A stretch of DNA of 64,000 nucleotides from Beijerinckiaceae bacterium (GTDB lineage Bacteria; Pseudomonadota; Alphaproteobacteria; Rhizobiales; Beijerinckiaceae): NCBI GenBank assembly GCA_025458025.1, contig JALOTF010000002.1, forward strand, positions 1-64,000. The letters are read 5' to 3'. Below the pieces are notes generated by a model that made no database searches, had not been told where the DNA came from, and saw only the letters and a program-made list of their open reading frames with translations. Position 1 is the first letter of the stretch; each line of letters starts with the position of its first letter. Below are positions 37,783 to 48,965 of the stretch, in pieces. Made by a program: the position numbers and the translations under genes.

Positions 37783-38104
37783 GGCTTGATCTCCCGACCT
37801 TATCGGGAGCAACTCCGTCGCAATTAAGGCTCAGCGGAAATATCGAAGTCGTGGCAAATCACGATGTCTCATCGGATTGCGCTGCACTGTAACACGGCAA
37901 GGCCAAAGGGCACGAAGAATTTCGCGACGATATGTCTTCTTGATTTTCGCAGGACAATTGTTCTCACACCGCAATTCTGCCGAAGTTCGCATGCGGAAAT
38001 GGGGCGCGACGCTTCCCCCATCAAGCGGGATGAGCTAACGCAAGGTCCGAAGGGCGGAACTGCGCCAAATCAGGCGCTGCGGTAAGAGGTCAGCAGGAGA
38101 AACG
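37783..38104. other. 322-bp divergent intergenic region (ECF sigma / IalB)
   Basis: This gap lies between the starts of the leftward sigma factor gene and the rightward ialB-like gene. It contains the inverted repeat next to the sigma start. A 73-codon frame at 37864-38085 has no similarity I recognise and no ribosome-binding site. I could not identify an ECF-type promoter with confidence. Confidence 0.4.
37791..37809 (-). promoter_or_regulatory. Inverted repeat covering the ribosome-binding site of the ECF sigma gene
   Basis: On the minus strand CTCCCGA-TAAGG-TCGGGAG is a perfect 7-bp inverted repeat. The second arm contains GGGAG, the only plausible Shine-Dalgarno sequence, 8 bases before ATG 37782. 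If folded in the mRNA it would hide the ribosome-binding site. Such an arrangement is typical of translational switches or thermosensors, but function is inferred. Confidence 0.45.
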
Positions 38105-38710
38105 ATGATCGGTCGTGGCATCGCGGCGCATCAGGGCGCCTTCGGTTGGAGCATGTCCCGTTTCGCACTGGCGACGGGTCTGGTGCTGGGCCTTGCCGGA
38201 ACCGCCATGGCGCAGCAGCGCCCGCCGGCGGCAGCCCCTGCGGCGACCGCGCAGCGCGCCAATCCGAACGGCACGTTTGAACTCGGCACGTTCGGCGACT
38301 GGAAGGCCGCGATTTCCGGGCAGGGCCGCGCAAAGGTCTGCTATGCGCTGGCATCGCCGAATGATCGCCTGCCCAAGGGCCTGAAGCGCGATCCGGCCTC
38401 GATTTTCGTTTCCACCCGCATCGGCGATGGTGCGAAGAACGAGGTGGCGATCCGTCTCGGTTTCAGCGCCAAGCCGAAGGAAGATGGCACCCTGACCATC
38501 GGCACCACCAATTTCGCGCTGGTGACGGAGGGCGAGAACGCCTTCCTGAAGAACCCGGCGCAGGAAGCCCAGTTGCTCGACGCCATGCGCAAGGGGCAGG
38601 CCGTGCAGATCAAGGTGACCTCGGCGCGCGGCAACGCGCTGACGGATCGCTACAGCCTCAAGGGTTTCGCGCAGGCCGTGGAACGCATGGCCAAGGAATG
38701 TCCGGGCTGA
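38105..38710 (+). CDS. Invasion associated locus B (IalB) family protein
   Basis: 201 residues with an N-terminal signal (hydrophobic SMSRFALATGLVLGLAGTAMA, cut before QQRPP) and an Ala/Pro-rich linker. The IalB domain follows: FGDWKAAISGQGRAKVCYAL, then FVSTRIGDGAKNEVAIRLGF and the C-terminal GFAQAVERMAKEC. Two cysteines are left that could pair. IalB proteins are periplasmic and widespread in rhizobia and Bartonella; their molecular role is unclear. ATG 38105 is supported by AGGAGA at 38095; a later ATG at 38153 would also give a signal peptide. Confidence 0.9.
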   Translation: MIGRGIAAHQGAFGWSMSRFALATGLVLGLAGTAMAQQRPPAAAPAATAQRANPNGTFELGTFGDWKAAISGQGRAKVCYALASPNDRLPKGLKRDPASIFVSTRIGDGAKNEVAIRLGFSAKPKEDGTLTIGTTNFALVTEGENAFLKNPAQEAQLLDAMRKGQAVQIKVTSARGNALTDRYSLKGFAQAVERMAKECPG

Positions 38711-38744
38711 TTCACCGGATGCATGATGGAAACCGCGCAAGGAC

Positions 38745-39974
38745 ATGTCCGTGACGCCTGATCTCGCTCCCGCTCCCGCGCCGGCCGCACCCGTCGCCTC
38801 GCTCATGCCGGCGAAGCCGACCCTGGCGGGCCTTACGCGCGCTGCTCTCGCGGATTTCCTGATCGCGCAAGGCGTGCCGGAGAAGGAAATCCGCATGCGG
38901 GTTGGCCAGATCTGGCACTGGCTCTATGTGCGTGGCGCGACTTCTTTCGATGACATGACCAATGTCGCCAAAACCCTTCGCGCTCTTCTCGACGCGAATG
39001 CGACGCTCCAGCGCCCGGAAATCGTGCGCGAGCAGGTTTCGGCCGATGGCACGCGCAAATGGGTTTTGCGGCTCCCCTCGCGCACGGCCTATGACAAGGG
39101 CGCGGAAGTCGAATGCGTCTACATCCCCGAGAAGGATCGCGGCACGCTCTGCGTGTCCAGCCAGGTCGGCTGCACACTCAACTGCTCCTTCTGCCATACT
39201 GGCACGCAGAAGCTCGTGCGGAATCTCGAGGTGAGCGAGATCGTGGGGCAGGTGCTGGTCGCGCGGGACAGGCTTGGCGATTATCCTGGCAAGACCCCGC
39301 CCGAAGGCGCTTTCGTGCCCCGCGATGGCGGGCGCTTCATCTCGAACATCGTCTTCATGGGCATGGGCGAGCCGCTCTACAATTACGAGAATGTGCGCGA
39401 TGCCATCGGCGTTTTGACGGATCCCGAGGGTCTGCAGCTCTCCAAGCGCCGCATCACGGTGTCCACCTCCGGCGTGGTGCCGGAAATCGCGCGGCTCGGT
39501 GCGGATACGGGCACGATGCTCGCGATCTCGCTGCATGCCACAAATGATCCGCTGCGCGACGTGCTCGTGCCGATCAACAAGAAATACAACATCGCCGAAT
39601 TGTTGCAGGCCTGCCGGGATTATCCCGGTGTTTCCAATGCGCGGCGCATCACCTTCGAATACGTGATGCTCAAGGGCGTGAATGACAGCCTCGCCGAGGC
39701 GCGCGCGCTGGTGAAGCTGCTGAAGGGCATTCCAGCGAAGATCAATCTCATCCCTTTCAATCCATGGCCGGGTTCGATCTATGAATGCTCGGATTGGGAG
39801 CAGATCGAGAAGTTCTCCGATCTCATCTTCGCTGCCGGCTATTCCTCGCCGATCCGCACGCCGCGCGGGCGCGATATTCTCGCGGCCTGCGGGCAATTGA
39901 AGAGCGATACCGAGAAGATGCGCGCCCGCGCGCGCCTGATGCTGGAAGAGCAACTGGCGCTCGGCGCGGATTGA
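38745..39974 (+). CDS. rlmN: 23S rRNA / tRNA adenine-C2 methyltransferase RlmN
   Basis: 409 residues. This radical-SAM enzyme makes m2A2503 in 23S rRNA and m2A37 in some tRNAs. The cluster motif is CTLNCSFC with Cys143, Cys147 and Cys150. The block [12 protein letters not shown] and the C-terminal [15 protein letters not shown], whose cysteine takes part in the methyl transfer, are intact. [13 protein letters not shown] and [12 protein letters not shown] are also typical. The N-terminal 20 residues are Ala/Pro-rich and unconserved. ATG 38745 lies 34 bp after ialB. Confidence 0.97.
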   Translation: MSVTPDLAPAPAPAAPVASLMPAKPTLAGLTRAALADFLIAQGVPEKEIRMRVGQIWHWLYVRGATSFDDMTNVAKTLRALLDANATLQRPEIVREQVSADGTRKWVLRLPSRTAYDKGAEVECVYIPEKDRGTLCVSSQVGCTLNCSFCHTGTQKLVRNLEVSEIVGQVLVARDRLGDYPGKTPPEGAFVPRDGGRFISNIVFMGMGEPLYNYENVRDAIGVLTDPEGLQLSKRRITVSTSGVVPEIARLGADTGTMLAISLHATNDPLRDVLVPINKKYNIAELLQACRDYPGVSNARRITFEYVMLKGVNDSLAEARALVKLLKGIPAKINLIPFNPWPGSIYECSDWEQIEKFSDLIFAAGYSSPIRTPRGRDILAACGQLKSDTEKMRARARLMLEEQLALGAD

Positions 39975-40119
39975 ACGGGAAGCCGTTCAGATTCGTGTAA
40001 ACTTAATTCGAATTCAGCATGGAAATGCCGGGTTCGTGTCGCTAATGGCAGCGCTTTCGTAAGGGAACCGGGCCTAGCCTCGGCGCATTCATCGAGGGGA
40101 CACTCGAGGGGAATGCGTC

Positions 40120-40977
40120 ATGAATGTCATCGGCCGCGCCATCGCGCGTTTTCTCGAAAAGCCCATCCGGGGCTATGAGCCGGCGGTCTCGCCGGATTTC
40201 GAGGTGCTCAATGCTGTGCTGAAGCCGGGCGACGTGGTGCTCGTCGAGGGCAATATCCGGGTCTCCTCGGTCATCAAGTATCTCACGCAATCCACCTGGT
40301 CGCATTCGGCGATCTATGTCGGCGATTGCCTTGGCCGCCGCGAACCTGATGGCGAGCCGCATGTGCTGATTGAAGCCGAGATGAGCGAGGGCGTGATTTC
40401 CTCGCCGCTCTCGAAATACCGCAACACGCATCTGCGCATCTGCCGCCCTGTCGCGCTGAAGGAGGATGATCTCCACCGTGTGATCGACTTCCTGAAGGAC
40501 CGGCTCGGCTATGGCTACGATATCAAGAACGTCGTGGACCTGATGCGCTTCCTCATTCCGCTGCCGATTCCCACCCGCTGGCGGCGGCGCATGCTGGCGC
40601 TCGGCTCGGGTGATCCTAGCCGCGCGATCTGCTCGACACTGATCGCCGAGGCCTTCCATTCCGTGCGTTACCCGATCCTGCCGAGGGTGGAATCTGTCGA
40701 TGGCCGTCGCAAGGTGAAATCGCGCTATGCCCGGCGTGAAATCCTGCACATTCGCCATCATTCGCTCTACACGCCGCGCGATTTCGATATCTCGCCCTAT
40801 TTTGCGGTCGTGAAGCCGACCATCGAGGCGGGGTTCGACTACAAGGCGCTGAAATGGACGAAGAGCTTCGCGGTTGTGCCGACGCGCGCCCAGCCGCGCG
40901 CGTCGGATGAGCCGCGCAAGGCCGGTGCCGGTGCTGGCGCTTCTGCCGTGGATTGGGTTCCCGCCGCCCCGCGTTGA
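40120..40977 (+). CDS. YiiX/YebB-like NlpC/P60 family cysteine hydrolase
   Basis: 285 residues, no signal peptide. A permuted NlpC/P60 (papain-like) fold is suggested by: LKPGDVVLVEG followed by WSHSAIYVG (His62), an acidic residue in HVLIEAEM (Glu85/Glu87), and DPSRAICSTLIAEAF (Cys171). The order His...Cys is that of the permuted YiiX/LRAT-like group. Members may cleave amide bonds in peptides or lipids, but the substrate is unknown. The C-terminal 30 residues are low-complexity Ala/Gly/Arg. ATG 40120; CGAGGGGAA provides the ribosome-binding site. Confidence 0.83.
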   Translation: MNVIGRAIARFLEKPIRGYEPAVSPDFEVLNAVLKPGDVVLVEGNIRVSSVIKYLTQSTWSHSAIYVGDCLGRREPDGEPHVLIEAEMSEGVISSPLSKYRNTHLRICRPVALKEDDLHRVIDFLKDRLGYGYDIKNVVDLMRFLIPLPIPTRWRRRMLALGSGDPSRAICSTLIAEAFHSVRYPILPRVESVDGRRKVKSRYARREILHIRHHSLYTPRDFDISPYFAVVKPTIEAGFDYKALKWTKSFAVVPTRAQPRASDEPRKAGAGAGASAVDWVPAAPR

Positions 40978-41072
40978 GGCGGTCTCGCCCGCAGGTTTTG
41001 CGCCGAAGGCAATCGACAAGCCCGCCCTTGCGGGTCTAGCCTTCCCTTCCGCATCATCGGAGGGGGAATTCC

Positions 41073-42812
41073 ATGCGCGCCAAACCGTTTCTTCTGAGCT
41101 TCTTTGCGGGGCTCAGCGCCATCAGCGTAGCGGCAGCGCAAACCGCACCACCCGCCGCCCCGCCGATCATCGCGCAGAATGCGCGGCTGCTGCCGGTTCT
41201 CGCGCAGAAGGGCATGGTCGCCTCGCAGGAGCGCCTCGCGAGCGCCGTGGGCGTGGATATCCTGAAGCGTGGCGGCAATGCGGTGGATGCCGCCGTGGCC
41301 GTGGGCTTCGCTTTGGCCGTCACCTTGCCGCGCGCCGGCAATCTTGGCGGCGGCGGCTTCATGCTCGTGCATCTTGCGAAGACCGGCGAGACGGTCGCGA
41401 TTGATTACCGCGAGATCGCGCCGGCGGCTTCCACGCCGACCATGTTCCTCGGCGCGAATGGCGAGCCTGACCCGCAGAAATCGCGCGATTCCGGCCTCTC
41501 GGTCGGCGTTCCGGGCACGGTGCGCGGCATGGCGCTCGCGGTCGAGAAATACGGTTCCGGCAAGTTCACGTTGGCGCAGCTGATTGAGCCCTCCGTGAAG
41601 CTCGCCCGCGAAGGCATTCCGGTGGAGGAGGATCTCGCGGATTCGCTGCCGGGCGCCATGGGCCGGATGAGCAAGTTCCCGTCTTCCATGGCGATTTTCG
41701 CGAAGGATGGCAAAGCCCTCCCGCGTGGTTCCATGCTGGTGCAAGCCGAGCTCGCCAACACGCTGGAGGCGATTCGCCAGCAGGGGCCAGATGCCTTCTA
41801 CAAGGGGCGTATCGCCGAGCAGATCGTCGCTGCCGTGCGTGAAACCGGCGGCATCATGACCGCCGAGGACATGGCGAATTACAAGGCTGTGATCCGCCCA
41901 GCGGTGAAGGGCAGCTATCGCGGCTATACGCTTGCCTCCATGCCGCCGCCCTCCTCGGGTGGGGTGCATCTGGTGCAGATCCTCAACATTCTCGAAGACT
42001 ATGATCTCAAGGCCATGGGCGCGGGCTCGGCCGCGAGCCTGCATGCCCTCGCGGAGGCGATGAAGCCGGCCTATGCCGACCGCGCGACCTTCCTCGGCGA
42101 TCCCGATCGCGTGAAGGTGCCGGTGAAGGGCCTCACCTCCAAGGCCTATGCCGAGAAGCAGCGCGCGAAGATCGATCTCGCAAAGGCCACCAAGGCGGAT
42201 GACATCAAGTCGGGCGATCCGATGCCGCATGAGAGCGACCAGACTACGCATTATTCGGTGGTCGATGCCGAGGGGAATGCGGTTGCGAATACCTATACGC
42301 TCAATTTCTCCTACGGCATGGGGTTGGTTGCCGCCGGAACGGGCGTGCTTCTGAACAACGAAATGGATGATTTCTCCGCGAAACCCGGCGCGCAGAACGC
42401 ATATGGCCTCGTGGGGTCGGATGCGAATTCGGTGCATCCCGGCGCGCGCCCGCTCTCCTCGATGACGCCGACCATTCTCTTCAAGGATGGTAAGCTCTTC
42501 ATGGTCACGGGTTCGCCCGGCGGCAGCCGCATCATCTCGACGACCCTGCAGGTCATCACCAACGTGATCGATTTCGACATGAACCTCGCGGAAGCGGTGG
42601 CGGCACCGCGCATCCACCACCAGTGGAAGCCAGACGCATTGCTGGTGGAGCCGGGCCTCTCACCCGATACCCTGAAGCTGCTCGCGGAGCGCGGACAGAC
42701 CGTGCGCCCCGGTGCGACCTCGGGTTCGGCGAATTCCATCCTGTTGCAGGGCGGATGGCTGCAAGGCGCGGCTGATCCGCGCCAGCGCGGCACGGCTGCG
42801 ATCGGCTACTGA
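41073..42812 (+). CDS. ggt: Gamma-glutamyltransferase (glutathione hydrolase), periplasmic
   Basis: 579 residues made as a precursor. The signal peptide (MRAKPFLLSFFAGLSAISVA) is cut near AAA at residue 22. GGT cleaves itself and transfers the gamma-glutamyl group of glutathione. The autoprocessing site is DQ|TTHYSVVDAEGNAVANTY with catalytic Thr391. The oxyanion GSPGGSRII motif and substrate-binding SSMTPTI are present, as is the N-terminal GNAVDAAVAVGFALAV. GGAGGGGG precedes ATG 41073. It ends 9 bp from the convergent DUF1223 gene. Confidence 0.96.
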   Translation: MRAKPFLLSFFAGLSAISVAAAQTAPPAAPPIIAQNARLLPVLAQKGMVASQERLASAVGVDILKRGGNAVDAAVAVGFALAVTLPRAGNLGGGGFMLVHLAKTGETVAIDYREIAPAASTPTMFLGANGEPDPQKSRDSGLSVGVPGTVRGMALAVEKYGSGKFTLAQLIEPSVKLAREGIPVEEDLADSLPGAMGRMSKFPSSMAIFAKDGKALPRGSMLVQAELANTLEAIRQQGPDAFYKGRIAEQIVAAVRETGGIMTAEDMANYKAVIRPAVKGSYRGYTLASMPPPSSGGVHLVQILNILEDYDLKAMGAGSAASLHALAEAMKPAYADRATFLGDPDRVKVPVKGLTSKAYAEKQRAKIDLAKATKADDIKSGDPMPHESDQTTHYSVVDAEGNAVANTYTLNFSYGMGLVAAGTGVLLNNEMDDFSAKPGAQNAYGLVGSDANSVHPGARPLSSMTPTILFKDGKLFMVTGSPGGSRIISTTLQVITNVIDFDMNLAEAVAAPRIHHQWKPDALLVEPGLSPDTLKLLAERGQTVRPGATSGSANSILLQGGWLQGAADPRQRGTAAIGY

Positions 42813-42821
42813 AGAGGAAAG

Positions 42822-43589
42822 TCAGCTCTGGGCGCTGGCCGAGAACGCGGCGCCCAGCACCTCGCCGGGGGCTTCGAGGCTGCCGGCCTGCACGACCAGC
42901 GCGAAGGCATCAGCCTCCACGCGGGCGAGCATCTCCGGGGCAATCGCAACCGTCGCATTCCCGGTGGGGGCCGGACCGAGATCGACGAGATCGCGCACCA
43001 CGTTGGCATAGGTGATGGTCTTGCCCATGTTCTCGCCGCGGCGGATTTCCACTGACTGGCGCAGGCTAACGGGCATGAGAATGACACGCGCGGGCAGAGA
43101 GCCGGCGCGGGCAATAGTGGCCTTCCAGCCAGCATCAGCCTTCGTGAGCGTCACACTCGCGAGTTCGGCGCTGTTGCCGGGGTAGCGCTGCAGGCGGGTG
43201 AGGGCCGAGAGATCCGAGCCCACGCAATGCGCGCGGCCATTCACAATGGCCTGCGGGGTGTAGACACGCTTGTTCGCAATGCCCGCCGCATAGGCCTTGT
43301 GGCGCCGCGTGAAGGCGGGCTTCGCGAGCGTGTCCTTCCAGCCGAGATAATCCCAGATTTCGGTGGCGAAGGTCAGCGGGAGCACGTTCGGTTCGCTGGC
43401 AAGTTTCAGCATCAGGGCATCCGCTGCCGGGCATGAGGAGCAACCCTGCGAGGTGAAGAGTTCGATGAGCGTCACGCGCGCCGGGGCCGCTCCTTGCGCA
43501 CGGGCAAGGCCCGGCAGCAGGCAAGCCGCAGCCATTCCGCGACCAAAGGCACGGCGGCTGAGGCAGAAGGGGCGGTCGGACGTCATCAT
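42822..43589 (-). CDS. DUF1223 thioredoxin-like protein, Tat-exported
   Basis: 255 residues. The N-terminus has the twin-arginine motif SRRAFGR followed by a hydrophobic stretch and a cut near ARA at 31. The DUF1223 signature LIELFTSQGCSSCPAAD holds the redox pair Cys50-Ser-Ser-Cys53, in a thioredoxin-like fold, and IWDYLGWKDTLAKPAFTRR and YTPQAIVNGR are further family blocks. Exported CxxC proteins of this kind may handle disulphides; no partner is known. Two adjacent ATGs at 43589 and 43586 are both possible starts. It is downstream of acnA on the same strand, after acnA's terminator. Confidence 0.9.
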   Translation of the reverse strand: MMTSDRPFCLSRRAFGRGMAAACLLPGLARAQGAAPARVTLIELFTSQGCSSCPAADALMLKLASEPNVLPLTFATEIWDYLGWKDTLAKPAFTRRHKAYAAGIANKRVYTPQAIVNGRAHCVGSDLSALTRLQRYPGNSAELASVTLTKADAGWKATIARAGSLPARVILMPVSLRQSVEIRRGENMGKTITYANVVRDLVDLGPAPTGNATVAIAPEMLARVEADAFALVVQAGSLEAPGEVLGAAFSASAQS

Positions 43590-43676
43590 GCAAAAACCTA
43601 AAGCAGGTCTGCCTGCCACATGCGAATCACAAGCCGGTGTATTTTCCGTGCGCTCCCACAAAAGCGCTTGCTCATC

Positions 43677-43706
43677 AAAAAGCCGCCGGAGAGGGCCCCG
43701 GCGGCT
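43677..43706 (-). terminator. Rho-independent terminator of acnA
   Basis: The stem AGCCGCCGG (43681-43689) pairs with CCGGCGGCT (43698-43706). On the minus strand it is followed by TTTT. It lies 25 bp after the acnA stop. Confidence 0.82.
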
Positions 43707-43730
43707 GGTTCTTGAATCGGCAGGAGCCGC

Positions 43731-46427
<2,697 letters not shown>

Positions 46428-46730
46428 CGGGAGTCCTTAGAGGTCAGAATCCGGGTCAAAAAGTCCGTGAACGGACGCATGCGGGGTGGCCGGGGGAGCC
46501 GTTACAGCCTCGAATCGGCGGGATTGGACCACCGGGCCGAGCGCGGCAGACCGGCGAGCCGGCACCGCGTGCGCCGCTCCGGGAGTGCCCGGACCCCGCG
46601 TCTTTGACCGGACGCGCGGCGCAACCGGGGCGCTCTATAGATCATTTCCAAAAAGACCGCTACACGGACGATGGTTTGAGACGGGTCTGCTTTGCCGCAT
46701 ATCAACATCGCGGGCCTTCCGGGGGGATTT
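46428..46730. other. 303-bp divergent intergenic region (acnA / ccmA)
   Basis: It must contain the promoters of acnA and of ccmABCDG. No RNA gene or clear operator was recognised. An alternative TTG start of ccmA at 46692 lies inside it. Confidence 0.4.
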
Positions 46731-47360
46731 TTGACCACCTTTTCCAGCCTCCGTCTGGTTGCATTGGGCCTCGCCGTGCGGCGCGGGCCTCGTTTCCTGT
46801 TTCGCGGGCTCGACATGAGCCTTGCCAGCGGGCAGGTGATGCAGCTCACCGGCCCTAATGGCAGCGGGAAATCCACGCTGATCCGCCTGCTCGCGGGCTT
46901 CTCGCCGCCCGATGCCGGCACGGTGCGGCTTGAAGGCGCGGGCGAGGAGCATCCCGGTGCGTTCCTGCACTATTTCGGCCATCGCGAAGGCCTCAGGCCG
47001 GCGCTGACAGCGCGCGAGAACCTCGCCTTTCTTGCGGGACTCCTTGGCGGGGATGAGGCGCGCATCCCCGACGCCCTCGGCAAGCTTGGTGTGGCGCGCC
47101 TGCTCGATCTTCCCGTCCGGGTGCTTTCCGAAGGCCAGCGGCGACGCGTGGCGCTCGCGCGGTTACTGGTGGTGGATCGCCCGATCTGGCTGCTGGATGA
47201 GCCACTCGCTTCGCTCGATGTCGAGGCCATCGCGACCGTTTCCGGCCTTGTCGCGGAGCACGCGAAGGCTGGCGGCATGGCGCTGGTGGCCACGCATCAG
47301 CCGCTCGCCGCCACCAACGCGACGTTGGACCTTTCCGGACGACGCGAGGCTGCGGCATGA
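46731..47360 (+). CDS. ccmA: Haem ABC exporter ATP-binding protein CcmA
   Basis: 209 residues from TTG 46731, which follows a GGGGGGA box at 46721. CcmA is the ATPase of the CcmABCD complex that releases holo-CcmE during cytochrome c maturation. Walker A GPNGSGKST is at 41-49, the signature is LSEGQRRRVALARL, and Walker B is IWLLDEPLASLD. The switch histidine lies in VATHQPL, close to the CcmA consensus. An upstream TTG at 46692 would add 13 residues. The 3' end overlaps ccmB (ATGA at 47357-47360). Confidence 0.93.
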   Translation: MTTFSSLRLVALGLAVRRGPRFLFRGLDMSLASGQVMQLTGPNGSGKSTLIRLLAGFSPPDAGTVRLEGAGEEHPGAFLHYFGHREGLRPALTARENLAFLAGLLGGDEARIPDALGKLGVARLLDLPVRVLSEGQRRRVALARLLVVDRPIWLLDEPLASLDVEAIATVSGLVAEHAKAGGMALVATHQPLAATNATLDLSGRREAAA

Positions 47361-48022
47361 GCGCGTTCTCGGCTGTCCTCAAGCGTGACCTGCGCCTCGC
47401 CCGCCGTGCGGGTGCCGGAGCCAGCCTCGGGCTGATGTTCTTCCTCGTGCTGATCGCCATCGTGCCATTCGCGATTGGTGCGGACCAGAAGCTGATCTCG
47501 CGCCTCGCGCCGGCTTTGCTCTGGATCGCGGCCTTGCTCGCGACGCTTCTCGGCCTCGACCGGCTCTTTCAGGCCGATGAGGAGGATGGCGCGCTCGATC
47601 AGTTCCTGCTCTCCGGCGGTTCGCTCACCATGCTCGTGCTCGCGAAGGCTTTGGCGCATTGGCTGGTCACGGGTTTGCCGCTCAGCCTCGCCGCGCCCGT
47701 GCTCGGCCTGATGCTCGCGATCGAACCGCAGGCCATGCTGCCCCTGTCGCTGTCGCTTCTTGTCGGAACGCCGGCGCTCACGCTCATCGGCCTCGTGGGA
47801 GCGGCGCTCACTGTCAGCCTTAATCGCGGCGGATTGCTGCTCTCGCTGCTCGTGGTGCCGACGGCCATCCCCACGCTGATTTTTGGCGTGGCCGTGGCGA
47901 AGGCTGCGGCAGAGGGCCGCGATTTTGCCATGCCCTTGACGGTTTTGTGCGGCACCACACTCTTCGCGCTGGCGATATCGCCCATCGCCGCCGCTCTTGC
48001 GCTCCGTCAAGCGCGTGGATGA
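47357..48022 (+). CDS. ccmB: Haem exporter permease CcmB
   Basis: 221 residues with six predicted membrane helices. The start (SAFSAVLKRDLRLARRAGAG), the FFLVLIAIVPFAIGADQKLISRLAPALLW segment containing the family P-F-x-I-G motif, LLSGGSLTMLVLAKALAHWLVTGLPLSL and the GLVGAALTVSL loop are all typical of CcmB. It works with CcmA and CcmC in haem handling. It overlaps ccmA by 4 bp and is 41 bp from ccmC. Confidence 0.94.
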   Translation: MSAFSAVLKRDLRLARRAGAGASLGLMFFLVLIAIVPFAIGADQKLISRLAPALLWIAALLATLLGLDRLFQADEEDGALDQFLLSGGSLTMLVLAKALAHWLVTGLPLSLAAPVLGLMLAIEPQAMLPLSLSLLVGTPALTLIGLVGAALTVSLNRGGLLLSLLVVPTAIPTLIFGVAVAKAAAEGRDFAMPLTVLCGTTLFALAISPIAAALALRQARG

Positions 48023-48063
48023 CGTGAATTGCGTGTGATCGCTCCGGCAGATATGGGAGAACC

Positions 48064-48810
48064 ATGACCGACCAGACCTCCGGTTCCCTGCTGCGCCTTG
48101 CCAATCCGGCCGTGTTCAACCGGCTTGCGGATCGGCTGATCGCGCCTTTCGCGGTGCTGACGCTGCTGCTGTTCGTCTGGGGACTCTACGGTGCGTTCTT
48201 CGTCTCCCCGCCGGATTACCAGCAGGGCGAGACCATCCGCATCATGTTCATCCATGTGCCTTCGGCGTGGATGGCGATGTTCGTTTATGCGGGCATGAGC
48301 CTTTCGGCTTTGGGCACGCTCATCTGGCGACACCCGATGGCGGATGTGGCGCAGAAATGCGCGGCGCCGCTCGGCGCGGGCTTCACCCTGCTTTGCCTTG
48401 TGACGGGCTCGCTCTGGGGCAAGCCGATGTGGGGGACATGGTGGGAATGGGATGCGCGGATGACCTCCGTGCTGGTGATGTTCCTGATCTATATCGGCGT
48501 GATCGCGCTCCAGCAGGCGATCGAGGAGCCCAATCGCGCGGCGCGCGCCGTGGCGATCCTCACGCTGGTGGGGGCGGTGAACCTGCCGATCATCAAGTTC
48601 TCGGTCGATTGGTGGTCCACCCTCCACCAGCCCGCTTCGGTGTTCCGAATGGATGGGCCGACGATCCACGGCTCCATGCTCGGCCCGCTTTTCATCATGG
48701 GGATCGCCTTCCTGATGCTCTACATCACGCTGCTGATGCTCTTTATGCGCGCCGAGGTGATGAACCGCCGCGCGGAACGGCTCGAACTTCTCGCGGCCGA
48801 GGCGGATTGA
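48064..48810 (+). CDS. ccmC: Haem delivery protein CcmC
   Basis: 248 residues with six membrane helices. The periplasmic haem-binding tryptophan-rich loop is intact (WGTWWEWDARMTSVLV), and conserved histidines occur in MFIHVPSAWMAMF and VDWWSTLHQPASV. CcmC loads haem on the chaperone CcmE. Its TGA stop overlaps the ATG of ccmD at 48810. Confidence 0.96.
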   Translation: MTDQTSGSLLRLANPAVFNRLADRLIAPFAVLTLLLFVWGLYGAFFVSPPDYQQGETIRIMFIHVPSAWMAMFVYAGMSLSALGTLIWRHPMADVAQKCAAPLGAGFTLLCLVTGSLWGKPMWGTWWEWDARMTSVLVMFLIYIGVIALQQAIEEPNRAARAVAILTLVGAVNLPIIKFSVDWWSTLHQPASVFRMDGPTIHGSMLGPLFIMGIAFLMLYITLLMLFMRAEVMNRRAERLELLAAEAD

Positions 48811-48965
48811 TGTCGGGACAGTATTTTGGCTTCATTGCGGGCTCCTACGCAGCGGCGATCCTTGTGCTCGGCGCGATGATCGTTGGCGCGATCCTCAGCT
48901 ATCGTGGCGCGAAAACGCGGCTCGCCCGCGCCGAAGCCTTGCGCGATGGCGGGAAGGCCTCGTGA
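48810..48965 (+). CDS. ccmD: Haem exporter accessory protein CcmD
   Basis: 51 residues, the usual tiny size. One membrane helix (FGFIAGSYAAAILVLGAMIVGAIL) is followed by a positively charged tail (SYRGAKTRLARAEALRD). CcmD stabilises the CcmABC-CcmE complex. The start overlaps the ccmC stop by one base and its stop overlaps the start of ccmG. Confidence 0.9.
   Translation: MSGQYFGFIAGSYAAAILVLGAMIVGAILSYRGAKTRLARAEALRDGGKAS

Noticed and set aside
37864..38085. 73-codon rightward frame between the sigma factor and ialB genes
   Set aside because: No ribosome-binding site, no recognisable similarity, and unusual composition for a coding region.
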